DNA of 64,000 nt. Source: Sanguinoderma infundibulare (Eukaryota; Basidiomycota; Agaricomycetes; Polyporales; Polyporaceae). Of this stretch, positions 21,506 to 32,684 are shown in pieces. How positions within the stretch are numbered: the first letter of the stretch is position 1; each line of letters begins with the position of its first letter. Where the stretch lies: positions 372,001 through 436,000 of the forward strand of contig JAVLRN010000010.1 of assembly GCA_032821775.1 (NCBI GenBank), in the 5' to 3' direction. The notes beneath the pieces are model-generated. The model was not told the origin of the DNA and searched no databases. It saw only the letters and a list, made by a program, of their open reading frames with translations. Position numbers and translations under genes: made by a program.

Positions 21506-23573
21506 ATGGAAATGTGGGGTATTTTCTCTCTTTTCGCTTTCATCACCATTTGTTTCGTCACCTCCAAGCGCAAGATCTTTCAGCGCCTGCCGTTGCCTCC
21601 CGGACCGCGTCGCCTTCCTGTTATCGGGAGTGTCCTTGACGTTCCCAAGTCGTTGGACCCTCATGCATATCACAAGCTCATTCAAACATACGGTAAGGGT
21701 GTCGTCCACGTTCATGCTTTCCAGCTTTCTGATGGGAAGTTAGGTGATGTTGTCTATCTGGACGCACTCGGGCGCCCTATGGTTGTCCTAGGGTCATATG
21801 CCGCGGCGTCCGATCTCCTGGATAAGAGATCCGCAACCTACTCTTCTCGAAGGCTGTCTGTTATGGCAGAACTGTGAGTGTCTTCCGTTTCCTCGTACCT
21901 ACCTGATGTCAGGCTTGAACAATGTTGTTTGGGGCAGCACGGAGTCTTCGTGGCTCTTCGTACTCCTCCCTTACGGCAAGGCTTGGCGAGAACGGAGGAG
22001 GGCTTTCCAGCAGTTCTTCAACTCGAGTACCATACGCCAATTTGAGCCATTGCGCGAAGCACACGCACGGCAGCTGCTCCAGAAGATCCTTTCGTCTCCG
22101 GACGACCTATTCTCGCATTTGCGATTGTGAGTGGATGAATCTTCAAGACGTTCATCATCTTTCTGACTTCAGAGTTACGCTGTTTACGCGTGATCAGTGC
22201 TTCAGGGGCGACCATCATGCGCATCGTATATGGCCTTGAAGTCGCAGACGAGGGGGACCCGTTGATCACGTTAGTCGAGGATGCCATACATGCCTTCGAA
22301 AGAGCATTCATACCTGGGAAGTATCTCGTCGAAGCTTTCCCTATCCTTCGACACATTCCGTCATGGATCCCCGGCGTAACCTTCCACAATGACGCAGCCG
22401 AGTTCAAAGAACCCTCACAAGCGATGCGAAATGTCCCCTTCGAAGCCGCGATCAAGAACATGGTACGTTCTCGCTGTGGCTGGCACGATTTGCACTCACA
22501 TGTACTATGTTAGCGTGACGCGCCCGCGAGCATGGTTTCTACTATGTTGAACGATATTCCTTCGGAACGTGCCCAACAGCTCGAGGTTGTCAAGGATGCA
22601 GCCGGCGTATCATACCTCGGTAAGCAGTCGGTCATCATCGATTAGTGAGGTACTTACGCGGTATCATTAGCCGGCGTAGACACGGTAAGGATCTCCCTCG
22701 CTTGTCTTCGCTCCAGCCCAGTAAGGCTGATTCGATTGAAGGTCCTCGCAACGCTACATGTTTTCGTCTTTGCTATGGTCCACTATCCCGAAGTGCAGCG
22801 AAAGCTTCAAGCGGAGATGCTAGAAGTGGTTGGTCCCGACAGGTTCCCGGGGTTCAGCGACCGCGAATCGCTGCCATACCTGGACGCGACAATCATGGAG
22901 TGCCTCCGTTGGAAACCCGTCTCTCCCTTGGGTTTTCCACACCAGTCCACCGAGGATGACGTGTATCGGGGTTACTTCATCCCGGCCGGGACTACGATCC
23001 TGGCCGGAAATTGGTGCGCTTCCAAAAGCGCGTGTCGGAGGACTCGCCGTGCTAATTAGCCGGCCACAGGGAGGTGGCACATGATCCAGCAAACTACACC
23101 GATCCCGAGCGCTTTATGCCCGACCGGTTCTTGAAGAACGGCCGTGTTGATCCCGATGTTCTCGATCCGAGGCTGTACGTCTTTGGATATGGACGGAGGT
23201 GCGAACCAGGCTGAGGGCCTATCTTCTCGTTTCAGTGCGAAGACATTGACGACTCCGTGCGTGTCGCAGGATATGTCCCGGGCGGCAATTCGCGGAGGAT
23301 TCGCTCTTCATTACAATCGCGTCAATACTCCACGTGTTCGTGATTGAGCCGCAGGTAGACGAGGTGGGCGCGCCCATCCTCCCCGAGGAACGATTCAAGA
23401 AGCAAGGCCTTACGTGGTGAGTGTTCATTCGCGCCCAGACTGATAGCGTAGCTGACAATCACTGCCACCTCATGAGCTACCTTGAGGCATTCTCCTGTCG
23501 GGTGAGGCCGAGATCAAGCTTGGCGGAGACTCTTCTTACTCACAGGTGTGAGTTGCTTGAGAATGCGTCTTGA
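21506..23573 (+). CDS. Cytochrome P450 monooxygenase (P450-3), 511 aa
   Basis: Ten exons in phase: 21506-21692, 21744-21873, 21938-22126, 22198-22462, 22514-22619, 22671-22684, 22742-23013, 23070-23198, 23270-23416, 23477-23573. Exons 2, 3, 4, 6, 8 and 9 have exactly the lengths seen in P450-1. It has a short anchor (MEMWGIFSLF onward), the hinge LPPGPRRLPVIG, AGVDT encoded by the 14-nt exon 6, the ExxR in ECLRWKP, the FMPDRF variant of PERF and the heme motif FGYGRRICPG. The C-terminal exon boundary is slightly less certain because the last exon lacks the usual Tyr-Pro-Glu start. Membrane-bound monooxygenase of unknown substrate; a close paralogue of P450-1 and P450-4 in direct orientation. 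Confidence 0.94.
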
Positions 23574-24031
23574 CAGGCCATATATTTGTGCCTTGGTGAC
23601 CATACCAGTCGCCCCGCTGTACCCTATCGTCGATTATCTGGGTGGCGACAGGCCTATCCGAAGTTCATATCATGACGGGCAGGTGGACAGTTTTCCCAGA
23701 AGGGATATCTTCAACCTTCTTTGTTCTCGGGGGCGCTCTTGGCCAAATTTGTTTGAAATTTCACCACCCATTTCCCGGGGGAGGCGCTTTTCATGACCGG
23801 GTGGCGTCATGTCGCTTTGTAAGTTCCCGAGGTTAGCGGTGAAACGTCTCGCCTCCGAAGCGATGCCCTTTAGACTCCAGATTAGTTGCTCATGGTGTTG
23901 TCTGTAGTAGGACGAATTCGTCGTTGTCGTCTTACGACACCGCAGTCAGCCCGCAGTATTTCTACGACCATCCGTGATCATGCCTCGTTCCAACCTTCAC
24001 CCCATTTCGCGGCCCACTCCAATGTCCCAAG
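23574..24031. other. Intergenic between P450-3 and P450-4
   Basis: 458 bp; no gene seen. Confidence 0.45.
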
Positions 24032-26092
24032 ATGACCGACAACTTTACCATCGTCTTTCTGGCATTAGGTTGTCTATTTGCCAGCATAGTGTACCGAGCC
24101 CGTCATGCTCGTACTCTGCCGTTGCCTCCTGGTCCAAGACCTCTTCCACTACTAGGTAACGTTTTGGACATTCCAAGGTCGGTCGATCCACAGGCATTTC
24201 ATGAGCTCACAAAGCAGTATGGTGAGTAATGGCCTTAAACTGGATAGGGGTTCTTGCACTGACGCTTGTACAGGGGATATTGTTCACTTGAATGCGCTTG
24301 GGCAGCGGATGATCATTCTGGGGTCATACTCTACTGCAGTAGAGCTCCTGCAATCGCGCTCGGCCACCAACTCGGACAGGGCGTCTTCGGTTATGGCAGA
24401 ACTGTGAGTGTGCCCATTCCGTCGGGTAGTGAGTCTTTTCGACCGACTCTGCTCAACACAGGACGGGGATCGAGTGGATTCTGCTTCTCCTTCCATACGG
24501 CCAGGCTTGGCGTCAAGGCCGGAAAATGTTGCACAGGTTCTTCGATTCGACAGCAGTCTCTCAGTTCTATCCGACACAGGAGAGACAGACTCGCTTGCTG
24601 TTGCAGCGGCTACTTGAAACACCGGACGCGTTTACCAATCATCTTCTTCTGTGCGTACTCGTACATTTGAGCTTATGCTTCGTGACTGGAACTAATTGCT
24701 TTGAATCAGGTTTGTAGGCGCTACGATTATGGACGCTACATACGGCCTCGACGTTACTAAGGGAGTAGACAGCAAGTTCGTGCCCCTCCTTATGGAGTTC
24801 GAGGATGCGTTTGAGACAGCCTTCGCTCCTGGGAGATACCTGGTCGAGACGTTCCCCATCCTTCGGAATGTGCCATCCTGGCTTCCTTGGGTGACATTCC
24901 ACCTGGACGCCGCTGTCTATAAGCAGTGCTTCTCAGCCATGCGAAATGAGCCTTTCGACAGAACGTTGGAGAATATTGTGGGTTGGTGTAGCCTTTAAAC
25001 CGCGTGACCAGAGCTAACTTTGAAGTACAGCGTCGCGGAGAGGGTAAACCGTGCATGGTCTCTGCCATGGTGAGCGACTACTCCGATGAACGTATACCGG
25101 AAGAAGAGGAGACAGTTGCACGGGATGCAGCAGGTGTCGTATACATGGGTAAGTGTTTAAATGAATGTACAATCGTTCCACTTTGCTGATGCGCCGTTCG
25201 TGGTTACACTAGGCGGCGCAGATACTGTAAGAGGCTTCCCTGACCTTCTCTGTATGTATTGAGTTCACAGCTGATTGGGGCAATGTATTACAGATATCTT
25301 CATCCCTCCAAATATTCTTCCTCGCCATGGTCCTCCATCCAGGCGTGCAGCAAAAGGCCCAAGCAGAAATCGACTCAGTCATAGGCCGAGACCGGCTACC
25401 GCAGATGAGCGATTCCGGATCGCTACCATACGTCCAAGCGTTGATCCTGGAACTCCTGAGATGGAAGCCAATTATTGGTCTTGGATTCCCTCATGCGTCT
25501 GAGTGCGATCAAGAATTCCACGGATATGTCATACCTAAAGGATCATTGATATTCGCCAGTTCATGGTCAGCATCTTCCGGAATCCATTCCACGGGTGAAC
25601 AAATACTCAGCGTCCTACCATAGGGCGATTTCTCGTGATGAGAAGATGTACCCCGACCCAGAGAACTTCACTCCGGAACGTTTCCTGAGGGATGGCGCGC
25701 TCGATACTAGTGTTCTCGACCCCAGGCTCTACGCCTTTGGTCATGGACGGAGGTGCGTCGCCCACGCCTTGGTAAGACTCCACATCCACTAACCTGAGTT
25801 CACCTGCTAGGATTTGCCCTGGACGCCACTTCGCCGAAGCATCGCTTTTCCTTACTGTCGCGTCGGTGCTGCATACATTCTCGATTCAACCACGTATTGA
25901 CGCTACCGGAGTACCCAAACTCCCTGAGGGGAAAATGAACCCAGGGTTCTTATCGTGAGTTGTCGTCCGTCGTCCATTTTGGGGCCCACTAAAGCAATTT
26001 CTACGTTCTGTAGATTCCCCGAGGCTTTCGAGTGCGACATCAGGCCTCGTTCGGAAACAATGGGCGCACTTATAAAGAGCGCTGTATTGTAA
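24032..26092 (+). CDS. Cytochrome P450 monooxygenase (P450-4), 510 aa
   Basis: Ten exons in phase: 24032-24221, 24274-24403, 24462-24650, 24710-24977, 25031-25148, 25213-25226, 25294-25565, 25624-25752, 25811-25954, 26014-26092. It has a membrane anchor at residues 4-20, LPPGPRPLPLLG, helix-I GGADT from the 14-nt exon 6, the ExxR in ELLRWKP, FTPERF and the heme motif FGHGRRICPG (His where most paralogues have Tyr). The architecture equals P450-1 and P450-3. A near-upstream ATG at 24022 is in another frame, so translation should start at 24032. It ends tail-to-tail with P450-5 across 401 bp. Confidence 0.95.
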
Positions 26093-26493
26093 TCATGTTG
26101 ACAGAGCGGGCGGACAATCTCTACAACGCCGCAAGTCCAATAGCACTCATCCGCCACTTGTTCTCACCCTGGTACGAGATGAGCCATAGACTGACGTCAA
26201 TCCGAATTGCCAAACACCCGTCGTTCTTTTGAAGCGGGAATAGTCGTTCGAAGTAGCTTGCATGTCGCGCCTACCGATCGAGGCGATGAGAACTAGGGTA
26301 CGCCTAGCGAGTTGTTCAACGTTCATATGTTCCCCAGTAGCCTGTTTTTGATTTCAATTTTGGAACGATGATTGGATTTGGCGGGAAGGCGTGCTACGGT
26401 AACAAGCTCTACGATCGTTGACGACAAACACGACCCGTTGGAGAGTAATATACACGGCTTAATCCTGTTTACCTTCTTTGACGGTTCGCAACC
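26093..26493. other. Convergent intergenic region
   Basis: 3' flanks of P450-4 (+) and P450-5 (-). No gene seen. Confidence 0.5.
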
Positions 26494-28587
26494 TCAGATG
26501 ATATCCTCGCCGCAGCCTGCCCGAACAAGCATCTCAGCTTCCGGGGACCTGGGCTTGATAACGCACTCGAAGGGCTCTGGGTATCTGAGACGCCAGGGTA
26601 AGCAAAGCATGTCCTACACCAACTAAAGTTAGGCATCCCGAACACTTACGAGATGACACCGTGGGTCATGTTGATTGTGTCTGCCAAGCGGATAGGGTCA
26701 CCGCGCTCGTTGCGCGGCGCTTCGATAGACATAGTGTGGAGGATGCCCGTCACGACTGCGTAGACCGAGCCCTCTGCAAACCATCGCCCTACACAGATCC
26801 TGTGGCGAATTGATGAGGCGTGCTGGTACGCAGCCGGGATTAGCATACCTTCGCCCGTAGCCGAATATCATTGCGCCGGGATCTTGAACGTTCGGATCGA
26901 GCTTCCCGTCCTTGAGGTATCGCTCGGGCTGGAATGCATCAGGGTCGGGGTAGTGCTTCGGGTCTCGGACGTATGCCCTGGTGCCAGATGTCAACCGCAA
27001 TCATATCGATGACAGCCTGACAGGATGCATACCATGGGTTGACTACCACCGCCGACCGCGCGGAGATCCGATATCCCCTGTACTCATCTTCCTCCACAGA
27101 GAGATGGACGAGCGCGAGAGGGGCGACCGGCCTCCAGCGCAAGCATTCCTTGATAAGTGCGCAGACGTAGGGCAGATCGTTCTTATCTGCGAACGTGGGC
27201 AGACGGTTTGGTCCGACGACGGCTTCTAGCTCTGCTTGCGCACGCTTCTGGACTTCCGGGAATGATGTCATAGCGATATAGAACGATTGCAACGTGGAGA
27301 GCGTCTGTGCATAGGGATGAACATGGTTGGATCGCCTGAGGGAATGTCGGAACGCACAGTGTCGGCACCACCTGAAAGAACGTCCGGCTAGTTAGCTAGA
27401 GTCATATCCACGGTTCATGAGCCTCTACTTACCGGCGTACGCGGAGGCGATGGCATTCTTGGAGAACTCTTCCTCCTCGGCCGCCGCTTCGCCTTCGAGG
27501 TGGGCCATGCGCTCGAGAAGACCGCTTGCTATCGACGGCAACCCGCAACCTTCGCGCTGTGAATGGAAATGGGATGAGGTCAAATGTGCAGGAAATGCTT
27601 AATGCTGAGATCATGACGACTGACCAGCGCAGTCATTGCCGCCTGCCACGGCGCGTCTCGCATCCTGAGGACAATGTCGCGGCAAGCAGCTGCGTCGCGC
27701 TTGAATTGCGCTCCAGGCATGAAAGAGGGAAGGAAACGCATGCTCGGGAACGACTCGGCGAGGTACTTGCCCGGGAGGAATAGCTGCGAGAACATATCCA
27801 ACGCCTTCTCAGCGATTCCAAGGTAGTCTGTTCCCGTGTCCTTGTCGACCTCGATGCCGTATCCCACGCGAACGGTGACCGATCCAAAAAAGCTATTGTC
27901 TATGTTCAATTCGAGGTCGTGGTGCAAGGAGGCCGCTGAAATAGGACTTACTGGCGGCCGTGATGAAGGAAATCCTTGGGGTTCTCTATAATGCGGAGCA
28001 GGTATTTGCACGCCTCGTGCTCTTGGATCGGCCGATATCGTATAACCGCATTCGGGTGCATGTACTCGTGGAGGAGACGTCTCGTTCTCCTCCACTGTGT
28101 ACCGTATCTGTTGACAGCGAACAGCCATTCCCAGCCCGACCTACGACAGTACGTATTGAGTCACCAGTGGATGCCGTGAAATCGTGGAATAGGGCATCTT
28201 ACAGGGACGCCATACAAGAGAAGAGTCGGTCGGAGTAGTTGGCAGAACGTTTCTCAAACAAGTCGATTGCCGCTTCGTGTGTGCCGAGGACGATCATCGA
28301 TTGACCCCATGCGTTCAAGTACACCACGTCCCCTACGACTGTATTCAGAAATGTGAACGTCATAACGTGACAAGTTTGCACGCACCGTATTTCGCATTGA
28401 GAGCGCTGTAGGCTGCTGCCATCTGACCAATTGGCACATCGAGCAAGTTACCGATAATTGGAAAGCCAGGAGGACTGGGAGGGAGGGGAAATTTGCCAGA
28501 TGACGACCGAAAACGCGGAACTATCCATATGAGGACGGACACAACGACGACGGACAGGACGACCCAGCGGGGGAGGTCGGTTATCAT
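26494..28587 (-). CDS. Cytochrome P450 monooxygenase (P450-5), 522 aa
   Basis: Ten exons in phase, 5' to 3': 28587-28386, 28332-28203, 28140-27952, 27892-27625, 27556-27433, 27371-27358, 27304-27033, 26977-26849, 26799-26650, 26584-26494. It has an anchor after MITDLPRW, the hinge LPPSPPGFPIIG, helix-I GGADT on the 14-nt exon, the ExxR in ECLRWRP, FQPERY and the heme motif FGYGRRICVG (Val in place of the usual Pro after Cys). It is very similar to P450-6 and P450-7: the three share signature segments such as SPPGxPIIGNLLDVP and GILHTMSIEAP and form one recent subfamily. Membrane-bound oxidase; substrate unknown. Confidence 0.95.
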
Positions 28588-28645
28588 GGTGAGCGAAGGG
28601 AGAGGGGGAGTGGGTCTGGAGCTCCCACGGAAACATCATGAGGGG

Positions 28646-28653
28646 TTAAATAT
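28646..28653 (-). promoter_or_regulatory. TATA-like box of P450-5
   Basis: On the minus strand ATATTTAA lies about 60 nt upstream of the ATG, the same distance as the equivalent boxes of P450-6 and P450-7. Confidence 0.6.
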
Positions 28654-28965
28654 GCCTGCTTCCATATCCTCTCGCTTTCATATCGCCGCGACAGTGGGAT
28701 CCTGCCCGAACACAGGAAGTGAGGACCGGTTAGCCATCGTCATCGAGCAGCCAAGGAGATAAAGAATGGCAGCATGATGGGGAAGTCAACTCTACAATCA
28801 GAACCATGAGACGCGTACGCTGGTGCGTAGAATGAACGTACCCCTCAGCCTATGTCCCAAGTCAAGCCTATCTGACGATCACGGGCCAAATATTGGCAGA
28901 CCCTTTTGAAATGCGTACAGGCACTGTGGGTAGTACGGATGCTTCCTAGGACTTCGATTCTATTT

Positions 28966-29812
28966 TCAATGCCAGGTTGGATAGCATGAGAATGACCGAA
29001 CGTACAAGGTTGCTTTCATTAAGCCGAGAAGCATGAGAAGCGACGCCCCGGACCGTACACAGCTTCCCGTTCTCAACAGTTGTGCCTGAGTACAGCGAGA
29101 AAGACAGAGGAGCGCTGCGTATTAGTTGAATCCAGAGAGAACTGCTTACAATGATGTTCATCCTCTGTATAATACCGCAAGGAGGACATGGAGCCCGTTC
29201 CTATGCACCTGCCTGGACGACATCATATCCCCATCCACACGTCGATGTGGTGTTGGGAACACTTGTGCATCTACGGTGCAGTGGTGGGTCCGGTACGTAT
29301 GTACGTGCTCGTGAGGCTCCAGAGCATCGCGCGGACCCAGCACGTAGAACCCGTCTTGAACTGTGAAAAGGCGAGTCGACGTAGATTACCTGACGAAGGC
29401 CTGACTTTTCGAAGACGATCCGAGTGATGCATTGGAGCGCGCTTGCCGCCGTGGTTTTCATAGGCTGTAGGTGTTGGGCTACGGCCTCTCAGAAAATGTC
29501 ATAGAAAATAGTACCACTCACGTTTACGGGGACGTATGATTTCAGTTTATCCCCCTCAAGGTAATCATGGATGCATTGTGTAATGGGGAGACGGACGACC
29601 CCGAAGGCTCGTGCAGACTTGCTGACGCCGGGTTCCGCCTGTCGCGGTCTGCCGGGGTGTTCCGGGCCACGTGTCCCACTGACCTGTTGAACCCGGCGCA
29701 TGGCTTCGAACGTCGCATGTACTTACCCGGAATGCCAGATGTGCAACATATATATACTGGTACTCGAGCGCACCAACCTCCTCCGCATGTCACGCCCGGA
29801 GAATAGATCCAT
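28966..29812 (-). pseudogene. Unidentified multi-exon gene, probably decayed
   Basis: Family not recognised. Three exons splice cleanly: 29812-29727 (start MDLFSGRDM), 29621-29522 (FGVVRLPITQCIHDYLEG) and 29464-29390 (MKTTAASALQ, ending CAG before GTAATC). After that, coding-like sequence resumes at about 29357-29155 (DGFYVLGPRDALEPHEHV) but in a frame that no visible splice reaches. A last stretch at about 29120-28966 (GTTVENGKLC and LSNLALKIES) ends in a stop. The frame conflict suggests a frameshifted gene, though a missed intron is possible. A diverged copy of its last 100 bp lies upstream of P450-6 at about 35221-35325, so this gene was duplicated together with the P450. No domain is assigned. 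Confidence 0.35.
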
Positions 29813-30441
29813 GAAGACGGACGGTAAGCACTATGAGTCGACGATAATTCAAATATCAGCTGATCTCGCGGATACAGATCCTATCTACTTCACATCAGTA
29901 GCATGCGTGTTTCACCAGATCTTGAAAGCCATGAGGCATGACGCTGAGACCTCCGCCAACACCCTGCTCATCCTCCACACCTTGCATTTCTCCTTTTCGT
30001 TCATATATGTAAGCAGCTTTTTTCAGCATGTTCAAAAGGCGGAATATCATTTGTGTTGACCAGGTCTTGAGTTGGCATTCAGATGGGGACACAGTTTGGA
30101 TTGATGGCCAGGTGCGTGGCCCGTAGTCCGCTTTTATGAGCCTGTAAGGGTAGATGACAAACGTTTTAAGTTGCAAAAACCAGGCACCGCCAAAGCCGTC
30201 TTCGCTCCGAGTCGCAACATGTCATGGATCCTCGTGACAGGCTTCTCATGAAAATCGGGCCGCTTCGCACTGAAAGAATACATAACGGCACTCGAACTGC
30301 AGATAACACACATCAAGAATGCTTCAGGGCGACCGGAACCGAGCCCCGTCGCTCGCTTCTCTCGTTCTTAGAGTGGACATTGAATAATCACGCTCTCTAC
30401 GCACGACTCCTTTCGCCCCGCAGCCGCTCCTCGCAGCCAAA
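29813..30441. other. Intergenic upstream of the MFS gene
   Basis: No gene seen; presumed promoter region of the transporter. Confidence 0.45.
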
Positions 30442-32381
30442 ATGATGACCACAAGGCGCAGTGAAGAACTTCGGTCAGAGAAGGTCGCGTCGTTGAAGGA
30501 AACTATTGTTACTGCCCATATCGAGGAAGTGGAAGATTGCCCGGATGGCGGATTACGGGCATGGCTAGTTGTGGTTGGGGTACGTTTGATTCAGCGTCGT
30601 AGAGCAACGATCATTCTCTGATCCCCCCGTGAAGGTGGCCTGCAGCATGTACGCCACGGTTGGTCTCGTTAATGCGTGGGGCGTGAGTGTGGACTCGGCC
30701 TTCTTGGTCAAGCGCGGGGGCTGACGGACACTTGCAGACGTTCCAGGCGTACTATCAAGAGGTAGAGCTACCACACCAATCGTCTTCTGACATGTGCGTG
30801 GTTCGCATCATGATGATGATCCTGCGCCAGTACCCACTCTCCATGTAGTGCGTGGATAGGCTCTGTTCAGGTTCGTCTTCATGGTGATTTTCACGGGCTG
30901 GTGGCGCTGACGTCATGATAGAATGCGATGCTATACGCTCCTGGGCTCCCCGCCGGACGCCTGTTCGATATGGGTTACCTCAGACAACCCATACTTGTCG
31001 CGTCAGCAGTATTCGTGACTTGCATGTTCCTCACGGCCGAGTGCACGAAGTATTGGCACTTCCTTCTTTGTCAAGGTTTCGGCGCGGGTGTGAGTTGTCT
31101 GGTTTGTCAGATATCGAGATACCGCCGTGACGGCTAACAATGGCGGCGCTGAGTAGCTCACGAGCGGTATCATCTTCAACATGGCAAACATGCTGATGCG
31201 CACTGGTTCAAGAAGAGGCTCGGGTTAGCATTGGCATGCATAGTCGCGGGCGCGAGCATTGGTGGCTGTTTGCTTCCCATCATCGTGAAAGCACTGCTCC
31301 GGCATGAGAGGTGCGCTGCGATCCTGACGCCGTTCAATATTCGTGGAACTAACTAGCGTGCACTGAAGTTTCCCTTGGACGATGCGAATCCTGGCTTTCA
31401 TCACGCTAGGGCTTCTCCTCGCCACCAATGTGGTGGGTTGCTACGTGTCGTCTCTCCGTTCCTGCAGTGATGGTATTCATTCGCAGATGATCGCGCGAAG
31501 ACTCCCTCCCAAGCAGGATCGCGGACCGCTGATCAATATCGCAGAGTTCAAGAACCCTGCGTACACGTTTTATGTGGCCGCTTTGACTATTAGCAATCTC
31601 GGACTATTTACGGTGCGTAAGTCCTGTGTTTGGCGTTGGCTCTGTGCTTAGCGGTCGAGTCGTTAGGTCTTGACGTACCTCACCGTCAGCGCCGTCGATG
31701 CCGGCCTAAACGCGAATTTGTCGTTTTACTTGCTGGCCATTGCAAACGCGACCTCTACTCTCGGTAGGATAGGTTGCGGGCTGCTTGCGGATCGTTATGG
31801 TATGCTCACGGGCCAGCACTTTTTATGTGTTCCTCGGTTGATCGTGGATGCTGCGTGTATAGGTCCTATCAACGTTCTAATTCCCGCAAGCCTCTTGGCC
31901 GGAATCGTCACCTACGTGTGGCCGTTCGCCGAAAACGCCGCCGCGTTCGTCACAATCGCTGTGTTCTTGGGGTGGGCCTCATATCATTCTTCCTTTCGTC
32001 CTGCCGCATTCATCCAACCAGTAACTTACTAATTTCGCAAATGCAGTGTCTCCACCGGAGCCATCCTCGGGATTATGGTCCAGCCTTTCGCGCGCATGGG
32101 TGCGATCGCGGACGTGGGCATGCGCATTGGAATGGGGCTTACGATTGTGTCCGCGGGGGTCATAGCAGGTCCACCGATATCCGGTGCCATCCTCGACCGC
32201 ACTGGGTCTTTCAAGAATGTAGGCTATTATGCCGGTAGGTTCTTCCATTCTTGGGGGGTCAGCCGTCGTTGAGGAGCGCATGATTTGCAACATAGGTTCT
32301 ATGTTGATGTTGTCGGCATTGCTTATGATTGCTGTGAGGTACTTCATTGTCAGGACAAGAGGGGTCGTTGGATCTCCTTGA
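30442..32381 (+). pseudogene. MFS (monocarboxylate-type) transporter with an apparent frameshift
   Basis: Twelve exons: 30442-30579, 30635-30682, 30738-30793, 30849-30870, 30922-31089, 31157-31310, 31369-31429, 31487-31612, 31667-31799, 31863-31971, 32047-32234, 32296-32381. The protein reads as a fungal MCT-like major facilitator: PDGGLRAWLVV at the first helix, DIAWIGSVQ, the LPAGRLFDMGY loop, NPAYTFYVAALT and LADRYGPINVLIP. Expected length is about 430 aa with 10-12 membrane helices; such proteins move small organic acids or metabolites across the plasma membrane. In exon 6, near 31195-31201, one base is missing between NMANML and HWFKKRLG; without a correction the frame stops within about 10 codons. 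Everything after it is intact. Either a recent null allele or an assembly error. Confidence 0.8.
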
Positions 32382-32684
32382 GGAAGGTGGGCAGCTGGTT
32401 CAGATAAATATCCGCATGAAATCACACCCACACTCATTTTTGGGGAGCAGGCTGTCGACGAGGACAGCAAGGACAATCTTGGAAATCACGGGAGCGAAGC
32501 AAAGTGAAAACGGTGCAGCCCTGCCGTCAAACCCGTGCTCCGGCACGTCTCACTGCGTGACGTTGTTGGAGACAAAATTCCAGATCACCATTGAAGCTCT
32601 CGCTCTCGATCATTTACGAGAGACACGACCGCTGGTTTTACCATACACGTTCTAATCCGGCTTCCGATTTGACGTTTCACACCC
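32382..32684. other. Convergent intergenic region
   Basis: 303 bp between the MFS stop (+) and the P450-6 stop (-). Nothing seen. Confidence 0.5.
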
